From Mycobacterium senriense (GTDB lineage: Bacteria > Actinomycetota > Actinomycetes > Mycobacteriales > Mycobacteriaceae), in the NCBI RefSeq assembly GCF_019668465.1, contig NZ_AP024828.1, positions 5,456,001 through 5,520,000 on the forward strand: 64,000 nucleotides of DNA, written 5' to 3'. A program made the position numbers and the translations under genes. Positions 6,701-15,212 of the stretch are shown one piece after another. The notes under the pieces were generated by a model. It was not told where the DNA came from and searched no databases. It saw only the letters and a list, made by a program, of their open reading frames with translations. The stretch's first letter is position 1, and every line of letters starts with the position of its first letter.

Positions 6701-8612
6701 CGAAAACATGGTTGTCGGTAATAGACCCTGGCGACCGTTCCCACTCCGGGTCAACGACGGCCGGCGTGTGTGGGCCGATCGTGACCGGCGGTAGCCCCGG
6801 AATCCTGACTTGCACGCCGCCCAGCGAATGCCGGTGTTCGGCGGTCATGCCGTCGGCTTGTAGTTGGTCGCCGTGGCCGGAGACGATGTCGGCCATGCCG
6901 TACAAGGCTTCGCTGCCGCGGTGGTAGTAGTAGGAGTGGTCGTGCGGGTTGATGCCATCGGAGCCAGGAACCTCGGCGCGGAAGCGGACCGACCCAAACC
7001 CGTCGACGGCAGGGTCTCCGCCCAGGCTGGGGTTGTTCCCGAAGAAGTTCTCACCGAAGATTTTCTTGCTCGCGCCGTCTAGGTGACCGAGCATGCCGAC
7101 CGGATCGGTGGAGGCGTCTCCTACGAACACATGTCCCCCATCAAGGTGAAAGCTTTCGGCGCTGGTCGCACGGTCGGTTCCCGGACAGCCCAGCAGCACA
7201 GCGTCATTGGCGTGCATGTTGTGCATGGCGAAGGCGTCCGCAACGGTCGTCGAGCCGTAAGAGTGGCCCAACACGGTGACATGCTGGGCCGCCCCGAGGT
7301 GGGTTGCCCACAGACCGTTGACGTCCTGCGCTAGCGCCGCACTGCCCGTCCGGGCGAGTTCGGGTGTGGAGATGCGCACAACGTCGTCAAACCCGTTGGG
7401 GGCGTCGTAGCCCATCCACGCAATCACCGCCGTTGGGTTATTGGGGTCGGCGGCGTTGGCCTGTTCGAACAGGTTGATCGCGTCGTTGTGGCCGTCGTGC
7501 AGCCAGCCCCCTTTCACGCTGCTGCTGGTGCCCGGCACGATCACCGCGGTGTTCTTCGCGGTGTCCGGGTTGCCGATTGCGATCGCGGCACGGCCCTTGC
7601 CGCCGAACGCCGTTGGGTCATAAGCGAATAGGTAGACCGGGTTCGGGTGAAGCGGGTCCCCGGCGTCGTGATCGAGGCCTAGCTTGGTCTCGTTGGCGTT
7701 CTGGTAGCGGGTGATGTCGGTGGCTGACAGACCGAATTTCGCGGGATCGCGAAGCACGTCGTCCACCGAGACACCGTTGCGGGCGGCGGTGACACGCACC
7801 CGGTCGAGGTCTTGATTCATCACTGTGAGGTTGGCGTCATTGCGCGCCAGAATGGGGACGCCGTTGAGATTGCCGATTTGGTCGGGATGCTCCGCCATGA
7901 ACCGCTGTCGCTGCTGTGGGGTCAGTGATGTCCACCAGCGATGCACGTCCTCGGGATTGGTGCTCGGCGGGGGGATCTGGTTGTCTGCATCGACTGGCTG
8001 CAGGATGTTCGGGTCGTAGCCGTCGGTGCGCAGATTGCCCAGACAGTTCTGCAGCGTGGCCGAGTAGCCGTCACGGATTGACTGCAGATCGTGAAGCGCA
8101 TCCCGGACGTCATCAGCGGCGTCGGCTTTCGCGTCGTCGATCAACTTCTTTAGAAAAGCCTCGGTCTTCGCGTCGGGATGGCCAGCCTGCAGATCGTGCT
8201 CCGCCGCGTCGATAATGTTGTCGAGCCCCTGCAACTCGTGTTCCAACGTAGAGATCCGTTGCGTTCCAGCTTTCTGCGCGTCGGCCAACGCGGCGGCGAT
8301 GTTCTCCAAGTCAGCGCCGATTTTGGGCAACTGCTCGGACTGCGCGCCAAGCGATTTGATGACCCGCTGCACTTCCGCGGAGTCGTTGATCGGGTGGTCG
8401 CCGTTCTGGTGATTCCAAGCCGCATTGAATCGTTGGCGGGCTTGTTCGAACGCGTGGTCCGCCTCGGCGGTGTGTCGGCCCGCGCCATGGAAGGCCTCGG
8501 CCAGGCTCGAAATCTGAGACGGGCTGCCGGCCTGCAAGCTCTGGTTAATCGCCCATGGATCACCACCGGCCTTAGCGATCAGCTCGGCAACATTTAGCCA
8601 TTTCAGCTGCAC
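6681..8612 (-). CDS. Alpha/beta hydrolase (DUF1023) with helical N-terminal domain
   Basis: A 643-residue protein. Residues 1-200 are helical and include a Trp-containing pair of helices (AFEQARQRFNAAWNHQN near 54-70), reminiscent of WXG100/ESX-type N-terminal modules. Residues 220-300 carry WWTSLTPQQRQRFMAEHPDQ, common before DUF1023 domains. Residues 325-590 form the hydrolase domain with AVIVPGTSSS near 357, AWMGYDAPNGFDD near 398 and the nucleophile elbow GHSYGS with Ser451. A final Asp/His-rich tail ends in HHH. No Sec signal is seen; type VII export is possible but unproven. It overlaps the downstream lipoprotein gene. Esterase or lipase activity is inferred. Confidence 0.82.
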   Translation of the reverse strand: MQLKWLNVAELIAKAGGDPWAINQSLQAGSPSQISSLAEAFHGAGRHTAEADHAFEQARQRFNAAWNHQNGDHPINDSAEVQRVIKSLGAQSEQLPKIGADLENIAAALADAQKAGTQRISTLEHELQGLDNIIDAAEHDLQAGHPDAKTEAFLKKLIDDAKADAADDVRDALHDLQSIRDGYSATLQNCLGNLRTDGYDPNILQPVDADNQIPPPSTNPEDVHRWWTSLTPQQRQRFMAEHPDQIGNLNGVPILARNDANLTVMNQDLDRVRVTAARNGVSVDDVLRDPAKFGLSATDITRYQNANETKLGLDHDAGDPLHPNPVYLFAYDPTAFGGKGRAAIAIGNPDTAKNTAVIVPGTSSSVKGGWLHDGHNDAINLFEQANAADPNNPTAVIAWMGYDAPNGFDDVVRISTPELARTGSAALAQDVNGLWATHLGAAQHVTVLGHSYGSTTVADAFAMHNMHANDAVLLGCPGTDRATSAESFHLDGGHVFVGDASTDPVGMLGHLDGASKKIFGENFFGNNPSLGGDPAVDGFGSVRFRAEVPGSDGINPHDHSYYYHRGSEALYGMADIVSGHGDQLQADGMTAEHRHSLGGVQVRIPGLPPVTIGPHTPAVVDPEWERSPGSITDNHVFDAQHHH

Positions 8613-9007
8613 TGCACCGCCTGCAAATCCGCACCCTGTTCTCCTGAAGCAGCTATGACGCTAACGCTACACCGCTGGTAATCCCTCCGCGCCGGGTCGA
8701 GCCGACGCTGCGGAGCAATTTATCTATGCGGAGTTCACCATCGATGGCCGCGATGGCCGGTGCCAGTGACCAGCGCAACCCAGCGACCAGTCCGCTACGG
8801 CGTCGAAGACGCGCGTAATGCGGGATGCGCTGTCGGAGAAGGCTTGTCGATCACCGACATCGACGGCGCGGACGTTACTGTTGCAAGTCACTTTTGTCGC
8901 CGGAGCTGCCTTGGGAGCCACTTTTAGCGCTACGTCGACCGGGGTCAGCACAAGTGGAGTAGCGGACTACTCGTGCCCGGGCCCGGGATCGCGGAGACGA
9001 TCTAGCC
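8613..9007. other. Divergent intergenic region, no gene seen
   Basis: About 395 bp between the divergently read DUF1023 hydrolase and the small plus-strand gene. It must hold the promoter of the hydrolase-lipoprotein pair. No clear hexamers or palindromes could be assigned with confidence. Confidence 0.4.
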
Positions 9008-9292
9008 ATGAAGCCCAACCTTGCACCGCCGACCGGGGCAACCATGGTCGACGAATGGGACACCGTCGAGGCAGCGTTCAGGGTGTTCGACGGCCCGGAG
9101 TGGAGCATCAACCATGCTGGCCACGGGCCACAGAGCGAGATCGTGGTCTCCGTCGTCGGGCGGCAATACGTCGACGGGCACGCTGAGTGCCAGGTCTTCA
9201 TTGACTGTCCCAATACCCCGATCATCGCGCCAGCCCAAGCCCGGAAGCTGGCCCAGGCGTTGATCGCCGCAGCGGACGCCGCTCACGGATGA
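9008..9292 (+). CDS. Conserved hypothetical protein (94 aa)
   Basis: A soluble protein that begins MKPNLAPPTGATMVDEWDTV, has two strands SEIVVSVVGRQYVDGH and AECQVFIDCPNTPI, and ends in the helix PAQARKLAQALIAAADAA. Small proteins ending in L-x-x-x-Q-A-R-x-L-A-x-A-L are frequent in mycobacteria and phages, but no function is known to me. An internal ATG (residue 13) could be the true start. It converges with the secreted protein gene at 9297, with only 4 bp between the stops. Confidence 0.7.
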   Translation: MKPNLAPPTGATMVDEWDTVEAAFRVFDGPEWSINHAGHGPQSEIVVSVVGRQYVDGHAECQVFIDCPNTPIIAPAQARKLAQALIAAADAAHG

Positions 9293-9296
9293 CTCG

Positions 9297-9599
9297 CTAG
9301 GGACGTTCTTCAATCACACACTGAACAATCCCGTTGGCAAAGGACGGGTCGAATCCCATCTGCGCTACCTTCTGAGCCTCGGCAGCGGGGGGAACTCCAG
9401 AATCGAGATCCTGCTCAATGACTCCGACAAGCTGCAAGTTTTGGGGGTCGTGTTCCGCCAGCGGTTCTGTCATCTTTCCCACGCAGCGGCGGTAACCACT
9501 GTAGTCAGCGTGAGCGGACGTCTCTATCAGCATCGCCGAGGCGATGAACAAGGCGGCGATGGCTATGCCGACCGCGGCGGCCGCGTGGATGAAACGCAC
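9297..9599 (-). CDS. Small exported protein, DUF732-like
   Basis: A 100-residue secreted protein from GTG at 9599: VRFIHAAAAVGIAIAALFIA is a signal peptide with probable cleavage after TSAHA. The mature part has one Cys near the start (YRRCVGK) and one near the end (VQCVIEE), with DLDSGVPPAAEAQKVAQMGF between. The two-Cys helical layout matches DUF732-type mycobacterial proteins. It is a clear paralogue of the plus-strand gene at 10312, sharing the signal-peptide pattern and the D-x-x-S-x-V-P motif. Role unknown. Confidence 0.75.
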   Translation of the reverse strand: MRFIHAAAAVGIAIAALFIASAMLIETSAHADYSGYRRCVGKMTEPLAEHDPQNLQLVGVIEQDLDSGVPPAAEAQKVAQMGFDPSFANGIVQCVIEERP

Positions 9600-9679
9600 G
9601 GTTATACGGATACCCAGCGATAACGCTGGATAATCAGCAAACGATTGCTGAGCTGACCCGGCCGATTCTCGACGAAGGC

Positions 9680-10141
9680 TCAGGCGTCGGTGGTATGGAC
9701 GATCAGGACGTCGGTCTTGGCCCTGCGGGAGACGGCGGCGGGAACTGATCCCAGCAGCCGGCCGGCGATGCTGCTGAGTCCCACGTTGCCGACGACCAGC
9801 AGGTCGGCATCGGCCTCCTCTACGAGCTGCACCAGCACGTCGATGGGGGCGCCGACGACCGACTTCTCCTCGACGTTCTTGGCACCGGCTAGGTGCGCCC
9901 GCTCCCTGGCGTCCCGCAGGATCGCGTAGTAGGGAGCCTCGCCGACCGTCCGGTAGTCCTGACCGTGATCGCTCCCCGGCGGGATGGCGTAGCGTCCGCG
10001 TTCCTCGCGGACGGGGAGGTGTGCCGTCGCAACGATCAGTTTCGCGCCATGATCCGCAGCGATCGCGGCTGCGCGCTCCACCGCGCGCAGCGAGGAGTCC
10101 GAGCCGTCTGTGCCGACCACGACCGTCTGATAGGCGCTCAT
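9680..10141 (-). CDS. Universal stress protein (UspA family)
   Basis: A 153-residue single-domain Usp. It starts YQTVVVGTDGSDSSLRAVE, the usual first strand with Asp for nucleotide contact, and ends with the ATP-binding signature GNVGLSSIAGRLLGSVP (G-2x-G-9x-G-S) followed by AVSRRAKTDVLIVHT. Family members bind ATP or cAMP in the cytosol and act under hypoxia or stress. The linker PPGSDHGQDYRTVGE in the middle is longer than in minimal Usp proteins. It lies between two paralogous exported proteins on opposite strands. Confidence 0.93.
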   Translation of the reverse strand: MSAYQTVVVGTDGSDSSLRAVERAAAIAADHGAKLIVATAHLPVREERGRYAIPPGSDHGQDYRTVGEAPYYAILRDARERAHLAGAKNVEEKSVVGAPIDVLVQLVEEADADLLVVGNVGLSSIAGRLLGSVPAAVSRRAKTDVLIVHTTDA

Positions 10142-10311
10142 TTCTCATGCAGTCTAAGGCCGGCGGCCGCTCCTGAGAGGGAAAATCGATGCGGAATCGG
10201 TCCCCCACCCCCGGGGCACCGGCCGGGCCGTTAAGCACCTTCGAGAGCCGTGTTCGCACTGGCGACCCGATTCGTGGTTGTTAAACAATGCGAACGCGCA
10301 ATAATGCCAGG

Positions 10312-10611
10312 ATGCGTCTTATCTACGCCGCTGCGACGGCCGGCATCGCCATTGCCGTGCCGATGGGTTCGCCGCCAGCTCACGCTGAAACCGGCGCCAA
10401 TGGCTACGCTCAGTGCATAGGGGGCGACGCGAAGCCCCCGCCACCGGGGGTAACCGCGGAGAATTGGTTCCCCAGCGTCCATGTGATCGATAACGACATC
10501 GGTTCGGCTGTGCCCGCGGACGAAGTAGTTCGGAGATTGATCAATATGGGAGTCAAGCCGGAGGACGCCGCCACCCGAGTGCGGTGTTACCTGGCCAACT
10601 TGCCGCACTAG
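10312..10611 (+). CDS. Small exported protein, paralogue of the 9297-9599 gene
   Basis: A 99-residue secreted protein: MRLIYAAATAGIAIAVPMGS leads to the cleavage region PPAHAET. The mature part shows GYAQCIGGD, VIDNDIGSAVPADEVVRRLI and a late Cys (RVRCYLAN), the same Cys-helix-Cys plan as its minus-strand paralogue. An upstream in-frame ATG at 10288 exists, but MRLIY aligns with VRFIH of the paralogue, so 10312 is chosen. Function unknown; DUF732-like. Confidence 0.75.
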   Translation: MRLIYAAATAGIAIAVPMGSPPAHAETGANGYAQCIGGDAKPPPPGVTAENWFPSVHVIDNDIGSAVPADEVVRRLINMGVKPEDAATRVRCYLANLPH

Positions 10612-10859
10612 CGCAAACACCCCGGCAAAATCGTCGTAAAGCGCATTCATTTTCTGAAATGCATTGTGCACCAAGGTGCTTAGTCGCAGCCCGCCTCCCG
10701 AATAATGGTGTGACCGATTCAGTTTCAGGTCCGCCGGCCAGGTGGTCGACATGTGCGTGTTCCGCCAATCCATCGAGTTGAGCCGGGCATGTTCAAACCG
10801 CCCATTCGTGCCCTGAGCTGGCGTTACGATCTGTGCAAGCGCTATTGATTCGAGGGGCT

Positions 10860-11147
10860 ATGCATCGCACCCGACGTCTCGTCACCACCATGATCACCGC
10901 CGTCGCGTTGTTGTTCGCGGATGACACTTTCGCCTATGCGCCGCTCGCATCGGCCGATCCGATCTGCGGTACGCCGGGAACGCCGCCATGCGCGGGTCCC
11001 AGTCCGTTGACACCCGAGCAGCAATGCGCGTTCATTGCGTGGCGATCGATGATGCCGTGCAACTGGCTCGGAATGCAGGTGCCGGCCGGCACTCCGGGCA
11101 GTTGGGACAACCCGCCTGCATCGCCGCCCCCGCCGCCGCAACCGTAG
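10860..11147 (+). CDS. Small secreted Pro-rich protein
   Basis: A 95-residue exported protein. MHRTRRLVTTMITAVALLFA is a positively charged signal sequence. The mature part has paired Cys (DPICGTPGTPPC, then EQQCAFIAWRSMMPCNW) and ends in ASPPPPPQP. ATG at 10860 is chosen over 10833 because GAGGGGCT stands just before it. This resembles short secreted proline-rich mycobacterial proteins with two disulphides. No role is known. Confidence 0.7.
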   Translation: MHRTRRLVTTMITAVALLFADDTFAYAPLASADPICGTPGTPPCAGPSPLTPEQQCAFIAWRSMMPCNWLGMQVPAGTPGSWDNPPASPPPPPQP

Positions 11148-11356
11148 CTACCCTTTTGACGACACCTCAATGATCGAAGTGTCGCGACTTCAATTCATCA
11201 CGCCCGGAAGACAACTGCGGGCAAAACACCGCTCCGGCAATCGACACATTCCAAGGCGCAGGCCAGAACCGGTTTGCAGCTCAATGGCGATTCTCGAGGC
11301 TGGGAGCAGAACGCGCGAACTCGCCCTCAAATCCCCGAATACGTTATCTTCGCGCA

Positions 11357-11896
11357 GTGACCAGACCTGCTCGCATGAGCGCACTCGCAGCGACGCTGGC
11401 GCTGACGGCCTGTTTGACTGCGCCCCCCGGCGCCGCGGACCCGACGTCCCAGCAGTCGCCTTTCCCGACGGGAAAATCCGGCACCAGCATCCATGTCACG
11501 GAGTACAGCACCGCGACCGCCGACGTCACGCTCAACAACGCGACCTGGGTCTCGTCCGGTTGCTCCGGCGGTGGGGGCTGCAATGTCATCGAATTGACCA
11601 TCGAAGGCAAGTCCAACGCGCCGTTCAACTACAGCCCGGCCTCGCTGACCGCCGCCTCTTCCGCGTGGCGGCAAGACCCGAACCGCGATGCCCAGGGCGG
11701 CTCCTCTCTGGTCGACTACCAGAAGATCAACAAGGTGCCGCCGCTGCGCTCGGGCAGCGTCACCAACGGCCAGACCGCCCACGGATTCATCGCCTACGAC
11801 AGCAACATCAAGCAGGGCGACGTTTACATCGAGTTCAACGATCCCGACGCTCCCGCTGCACCGACGCCGTTAGCGGGCTGGAAAGTGCACACCTGA
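11357..11896 (+). CDS. Exported, possibly lipid-anchored Ig-like protein
   Basis: A 179-residue protein. The signal part MTRPARMSALAATLALTAC ends in LTAC, an acceptable lipobox, so it may be a lipoprotein. The mature domain is beta-rich: GTSIHVTEYSTATADVTLNN, SGCSGGGGCNVIELTIEGKS with a close Cys pair, and NGQTAHGFIAYDSNIKQGD. This layout recalls the Ig-like secreted mycobacterial proteins (MPT63 or DUF4352 type), but I see no diagnostic motif. GTG at 11357 supplies the charged signal N-terminus; ATG at 11375 would remove it. Confidence 0.7.
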   Translation: MTRPARMSALAATLALTACLTAPPGAADPTSQQSPFPTGKSGTSIHVTEYSTATADVTLNNATWVSSGCSGGGGCNVIELTIEGKSNAPFNYSPASLTAASSAWRQDPNRDAQGGSSLVDYQKINKVPPLRSGSVTNGQTAHGFIAYDSNIKQGDVYIEFNDPDAPAAPTPLAGWKVHT

Positions 11897-11926
11897 GCGA
11901 ATTGCCCTGTGGGGCAGTCGGGCTCA

Positions 11927-12295
11927 TCAGGCGCGGTCGTGGAGAGTGACCTGGTAGCCGTCGGGGTCGGCAAAAGTGAATGTCCGACCGAAGGGGCCGT
12001 CAATCGGTGCGGAGACGATGGTGTGACCGTCGGCGGCGAGAGCATCGTGAATGGCCTGGACGTCTGTGGCGTGAAGCCAGATCGCAGCACCGATGCCGGG
12101 CTGAGCAACGGATGCGAGATCGGTGCCGGGCAGAACGTCGCGGATTGCGAACGCGATCGCCTTCGTCTCGAAGACGACGGCGTGCGCAGGCCCGGCCTGC
12201 GAGCGAACGAGACCGAGGTACTGCTCGTAGAACGCCTGCGATGCGTCGAGGTCGCGCGCTTGGAGCGAGATGAAGTCGGGGCCGGTGACGGGCAT
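11927..12295 (-). CDS. VOC-family (glyoxalase/bleomycin-resistance-like) protein
   Basis: A 122-residue single VOC domain with GPDFISLQARDLDASQAFYEQ at the start, AVVFETKAIAFAIRDVLPG in the middle, and GRTFTFADPDGYQVTLHD at the end, the classic closing motif. Such proteins are metal-dependent lyases, dioxygenases or drug-binding proteins. The substrate is not readable. It is divergently placed against a MarR regulator, with one palindromic operator just upstream of its start, so it is almost certainly the regulator's target. Confidence 0.9.
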   Translation of the reverse strand: MPVTGPDFISLQARDLDASQAFYEQYLGLVRSQAGPAHAVVFETKAIAFAIRDVLPGTDLASVAQPGIGAAIWLHATDVQAIHDALAADGHTIVSAPIDGPFGRTFTFADPDGYQVTLHDRA

Positions 12296-12314
12296 GAGAT
12301 GCTCCTTCGGATCG

Positions 12315-12358
12315 TGTCAGTTTTCTGACATAAGGCAACCTATGTCAGGATACTGACA
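12315..12358. promoter_or_regulatory. Two MarR-type operators, TGTCAG-N4-CTGACA
   Basis: Two perfect palindromes with the same half-sites lie in the 62-bp divergent gap: 12315-12330 (spacer TTTT) and 12343-12358 (spacer GATA). Their centres are 28 bp apart. The first is 20 bp ahead of the VOC start and the second ends on the A of the marR start codon. This arrangement would let one dimer per site block both divergent genes. Confidence 0.88.
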
Positions 12359-12816
12359 TGAGTCAAGACGGTGCCGGCGTCGACCTGAAGACGTCACTGG
12401 GCTACCTGCTGAAAGAGGCGTCGAGCGCCCTCCGCGCAGCCATGGAGGAGGTGCTGCGGCCGCTCGGGATGAGCGTGACGCACTACTCCTGCCTCGAGCT
12501 GCTGGCTCAACGCCCGGCCTTGTCGAACTCCGAGCTCGCGCGGGGCGCGTTCGTGACACGGCAGTCGATGAATGTGCTGCTCCAGGCCCTGGAACGAGAT
12601 GGCTACGTGACCAGACCTGCGGAGGCACCCGTCGGCAAGGTTCTTCCCACGCGGCTCACGCCTCGCGGCCGACGGAGCCTAGAGAAGGCGTCCGTCGCGG
12701 TCCGGTCCGTCGAAGTCAAAATGCTGGCCGGGATGACCGAGACCGAGCAGTCGGACGCGTTCCGGCTCCTGCAGAGCATGGTTCACTGTCTGCGCGACGG
12801 CGACGACGGTGCATAG
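12358..12816 (+). CDS. MarR-family transcriptional regulator
   Basis: A 152-residue winged-helix regulator. TSLGYLLKEASSALRAAMEE is the first dimerisation helix, LSNSELARGAFVTRQSMNVL is the helix-turn-helix (about residues 60-80), and EAPVGKVLPTRLTPRGRRSL forms the wing. It probably represses itself and the divergent VOC gene through the two palindromes upstream, releasing when a small ligand binds. The only ribosome-site-like sequence (AGGA) lies in the spacer of the second operator. The ligand is unknown; a toxic phenolic or drug-like compound is usual for the family. Confidence 0.93.
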   Translation: MSQDGAGVDLKTSLGYLLKEASSALRAAMEEVLRPLGMSVTHYSCLELLAQRPALSNSELARGAFVTRQSMNVLLQALERDGYVTRPAEAPVGKVLPTRLTPRGRRSLEKASVAVRSVEVKMLAGMTETEQSDAFRLLQSMVHCLRDGDDGA

Positions 12817-12843
12817 GTCGCGCAGTCGAGGGTGAATGCAGAT

Positions 12844-13344
12844 TCACACGCGCACGGCCGACATATCCATGTCGATGGTGCCCTGGCACGCGCCGCTCAA
12901 GATGTCGGTGTGCATCACGCCGGCGAGCGACCCGTCGGGTTGGGGCGTGTAGCGCGTCTGGGCTCGCGCCGGACTCCATTGGATCGTGGTTTCGGGCATC
13001 ATGCAGTCCCACTGAAAATCGTTGGTCTGCGACCACGACTTTCCATCCCAGGTGAACTGCACCGGCTGCGGAACCGTCGGGTTAGTCGGCGGCGGGCCAC
13101 TGACGATGGTGGCGACGCACTTCCCGTTCGTACAGCTCGAACTGAACCCGTAGGTCTCGGTGTGCTGCGTCTCAGGGTCGCCGACCGCCATGCTGGTCCC
13201 GGCCTTGGGGCCAACCATGAACGTGATCGCGTATTGGCCGTTCCAGGACGGATTGTCGGCGAGGGCCGTCGGGGACACCTGCAGGGCAATCGCCAGCGAC
13301 AAGGCGGATACACCGGCGAAGCCTGCCAGACGGTCTGGAGCCAT
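12844..13344 (-). CDS. Secreted protein of unknown function
   Basis: A 166-residue exported protein. From ATG at 13344, MAPDRLAGFAGVSALSLAIA and QVSPTALA form a signal peptide. The mature part has SSSCTNGKCVATIVSG (close Cys pair), FTWDGKSWSQTNDFQWDC and a final GVMHTDILSGACQGTIDMDM. Beta-rich mycobacterial exported proteins with a W-D-G-x-x-W and late Cys pattern are common and uncharacterised. A 12-codon upstream extension is possible. The gene stands alone between marR (convergent) and a small minus-strand gene. Confidence 0.78.
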   Translation of the reverse strand: MAPDRLAGFAGVSALSLAIALQVSPTALADNPSWNGQYAITFMVGPKAGTSMAVGDPETQHTETYGFSSSCTNGKCVATIVSGPPPTNPTVPQPVQFTWDGKSWSQTNDFQWDCMMPETTIQWSPARAQTRYTPQPDGSLAGVMHTDILSGACQGTIDMDMSAVRV

Positions 13345-13462
13345 GGTTCCTCCTGCGGGTCGTACCCATCCAATAGTCATATGCCGAACCGGTCGCCGAC
13401 AAGGTTTTCGCCGCCGGGCTCCGGGGTGCGTGACTTTTCGACGTGGCCGAGGGTTCCTCGCG

Positions 13463-13693
13463 TTACCAGCCCCACTCGTCGTCGTCGAGGACGTCCACGG
13501 TCAGCGCGTTGTTGGCGGTGCCCGTCGTTCCATAGGTAAAGGTCAGCAGGGTGCGGTCGTCGTCCAGGGGCTCTGTGGCGACGACGGTGGCGTGCCCGAT
13601 CTTCATCCGGATCCTGTCTCCGGGTTTCAATTCGTCGACTCGCTTAAGGGGCACGCTCAACCCATCAGAACCAGTGATTTGCGGTTGCCGCAA
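13463..13693 (-). CDS. Small hypothetical protein with Hint-like strand motif
   Basis: A 76-residue protein with PLKRVDELKPGDRIRMKIGH followed by ATVVATEPLDDDRTLLTF. The V-x-x-L-K-P-G-D-x-I sequence resembles the beta motif of Hint/intein-like and small beta-barrel proteins, but a catalytic Cys or His block is absent, so protein splicing is not suggested. It ends acidic and aromatic (DDDEWGW). The start is a TTG at 13693 with only a weak ribosome site; an internal start is possible. Confidence 0.55.
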   Translation of the reverse strand: MRQPQITGSDGLSVPLKRVDELKPGDRIRMKIGHATVVATEPLDDDRTLLTFTYGTTGTANNALTVDVLDDDEWGW

Positions 13694-13937
13694 ATTCTCT
13701 GGTCATTCGTCGCCCTTCTTCACTGCCAGGATGTGTTCGCCGGCACACGGACTCTAATTCTTCAATCGTCACACGACAGCGCCGGGGCGCGGAAAAAATT
13801 CGGCGCACCGACAAATTCCGGCCTTGGGCCCAGACGCTCTCCTATGGCGCGATCAATCGCGCATGGCACTCAGATACCCTGTGCCACAGCCTCGCTCGTC
13901 CTCAGTTCTCCGCTGCCTTGACGACCGAAGAGTCCGG

Positions 13938-15212
13938 TTAGCGTCGTTCCGGCGCCAGCCGCTTGAGGGCCAGCCCTCCCTCAAACGGTCGGTAGCCGAA
14001 GGCGGCCGGGGCGCGATAGCCCGTGTCCTCCAACGGAGTGTGCACCTCGGCGACGGTGGGGCCGATCTTCTCGGCCACTGGCACCAACGCATCGAGATCG
14101 AATCGGTACAGGCGACCGGCATTGCCGCCCAAGATCTTTCGGCAGGCGTCCTGCGACCTGTCATGCAGGGCCCACCGAATGGCCAACTTGGAGTGGGGGG
14201 CGAAGCCCTCCTCGTGGGGATAATCACTTCCCCACATGATGTGATCGGGGCCCATGAAGTTGATCATCGCGCCGTCGAAAGGCATCAGCTCGCTGGCCAA
14301 ATAGCAGTTCCGCTGCACGTATTCGCTCGGAGTCAGGGTCAGCGCATCGACGGAGGATCCGCCGAACATCCCGTAGGTGCGGTTGCCGGCGTCGGACTTC
14401 ATGGTGGGCACCATCGCGTCGAGGATGCCGATCTGCCCGGGCACCCACAGCGTGCCCTGCTCGGTCGGCACGAATCGCAAGGTCGGATAGCGCTCGAAAA
14501 CCCCCGCCAAGATCAGGTGACCGAGGGTGCGCTGGGCCCAGATCGCCATCTCGGTGATCAACACCGCGTTGGACGCCGGCTGGTCCATTGGCATCTCGGG
14601 GCTGCCTGCACCCGCATGCTGCACCACCGTCAGGTCCAAGTCCGCGCACAGCGCCCAGATCGGTTCATAGCGGGTGTGAAAAAGCGGGGCCACCTGCGGA
14701 TCACCGGGCGAGACCGCCGGAATGAGCACGCCGCCAAAGCAATCCTGCTCAGCGCCCCAACGAATTTCTTCCAGCGCCAGCTCGATGTCGTTGGGAAAGA
14801 TCTGAATCAACCCGCGGCGCCGGGCCGGCGCCAGCGAACAGAAGTCGATCTGCCACCGGTTGTGGGCCTGCACACCGGCCCAACGCTTCTCGAAGTCCGC
14901 TTGGGTGCGGGGCAGGCTGATGGTGATGTTCGGGGTGCTCGGGAAGAACGGCGGAACGGTGTTGGGCAGCAGCACCTCGGCGGCCACCCCGTCGGCGTCC
15001 ATCTCGGAGATCCGGAGCTCGTGGTCCCAGTTCCGATCGGCGGTGGCGACGATCAGATCGTCGAACGGGCTGGCGTAGGCCTTGGCCCACGCATCGAACT
15101 CCTCGTGCAGCCGCGCCGGCAGATACGGCCGGTAGCCGTACAGATCCGCCCCGGCGTGGGTATCCGTCGAGACGACGACATAGCGATCGAGCGTGTCCCA
15201 GGTTGTAGCCAT
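13938..15212 (-). CDS. Amidohydrolase-2 family metal-dependent hydrolase/decarboxylase
   Basis: A 424-residue TIM-barrel enzyme. The first metal-binding region appears as VVVSTDTHAGADLYGYRP, later LTVVQHAGAG carries a ligand His, and IMWGSDYPHEEGFAPHS holds the catalytic Asp, with GGNAGRLYRFD at the C-terminus. This matches the PF04909 amidohydrolases (decarboxylase/hydrolase type). The substrate is unknown; mycobacteria carry many such genes in aromatic or lipid breakdown. ATG at 15212 follows GGAGGATGCG, so the longer upstream frame to 15527 is not used. Confidence 0.9.
   Translation of the reverse strand: MATTWDTLDRYVVVSTDTHAGADLYGYRPYLPARLHEEFDAWAKAYASPFDDLIVATADRNWDHELRISEMDADGVAAEVLLPNTVPPFFPSTPNITISLPRTQADFEKRWAGVQAHNRWQIDFCSLAPARRRGLIQIFPNDIELALEEIRWGAEQDCFGGVLIPAVSPGDPQVAPLFHTRYEPIWALCADLDLTVVQHAGAGSPEMPMDQPASNAVLITEMAIWAQRTLGHLILAGVFERYPTLRFVPTEQGTLWVPGQIGILDAMVPTMKSDAGNRTYGMFGGSSVDALTLTPSEYVQRNCYLASELMPFDGAMINFMGPDHIMWGSDYPHEEGFAPHSKLAIRWALHDRSQDACRKILGGNAGRLYRFDLDALVPVAEKIGPTVAEVHTPLEDTGYRAPAAFGYRPFEGGLALKRLAPERR

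Noticed and set aside
10231..10773. 180-residue minus-strand frame opposite the exported protein at 10312
   Set aside because: The composition is weak, there is no ribosome site, and it overlaps a better gene with a signal peptide on the other strand.
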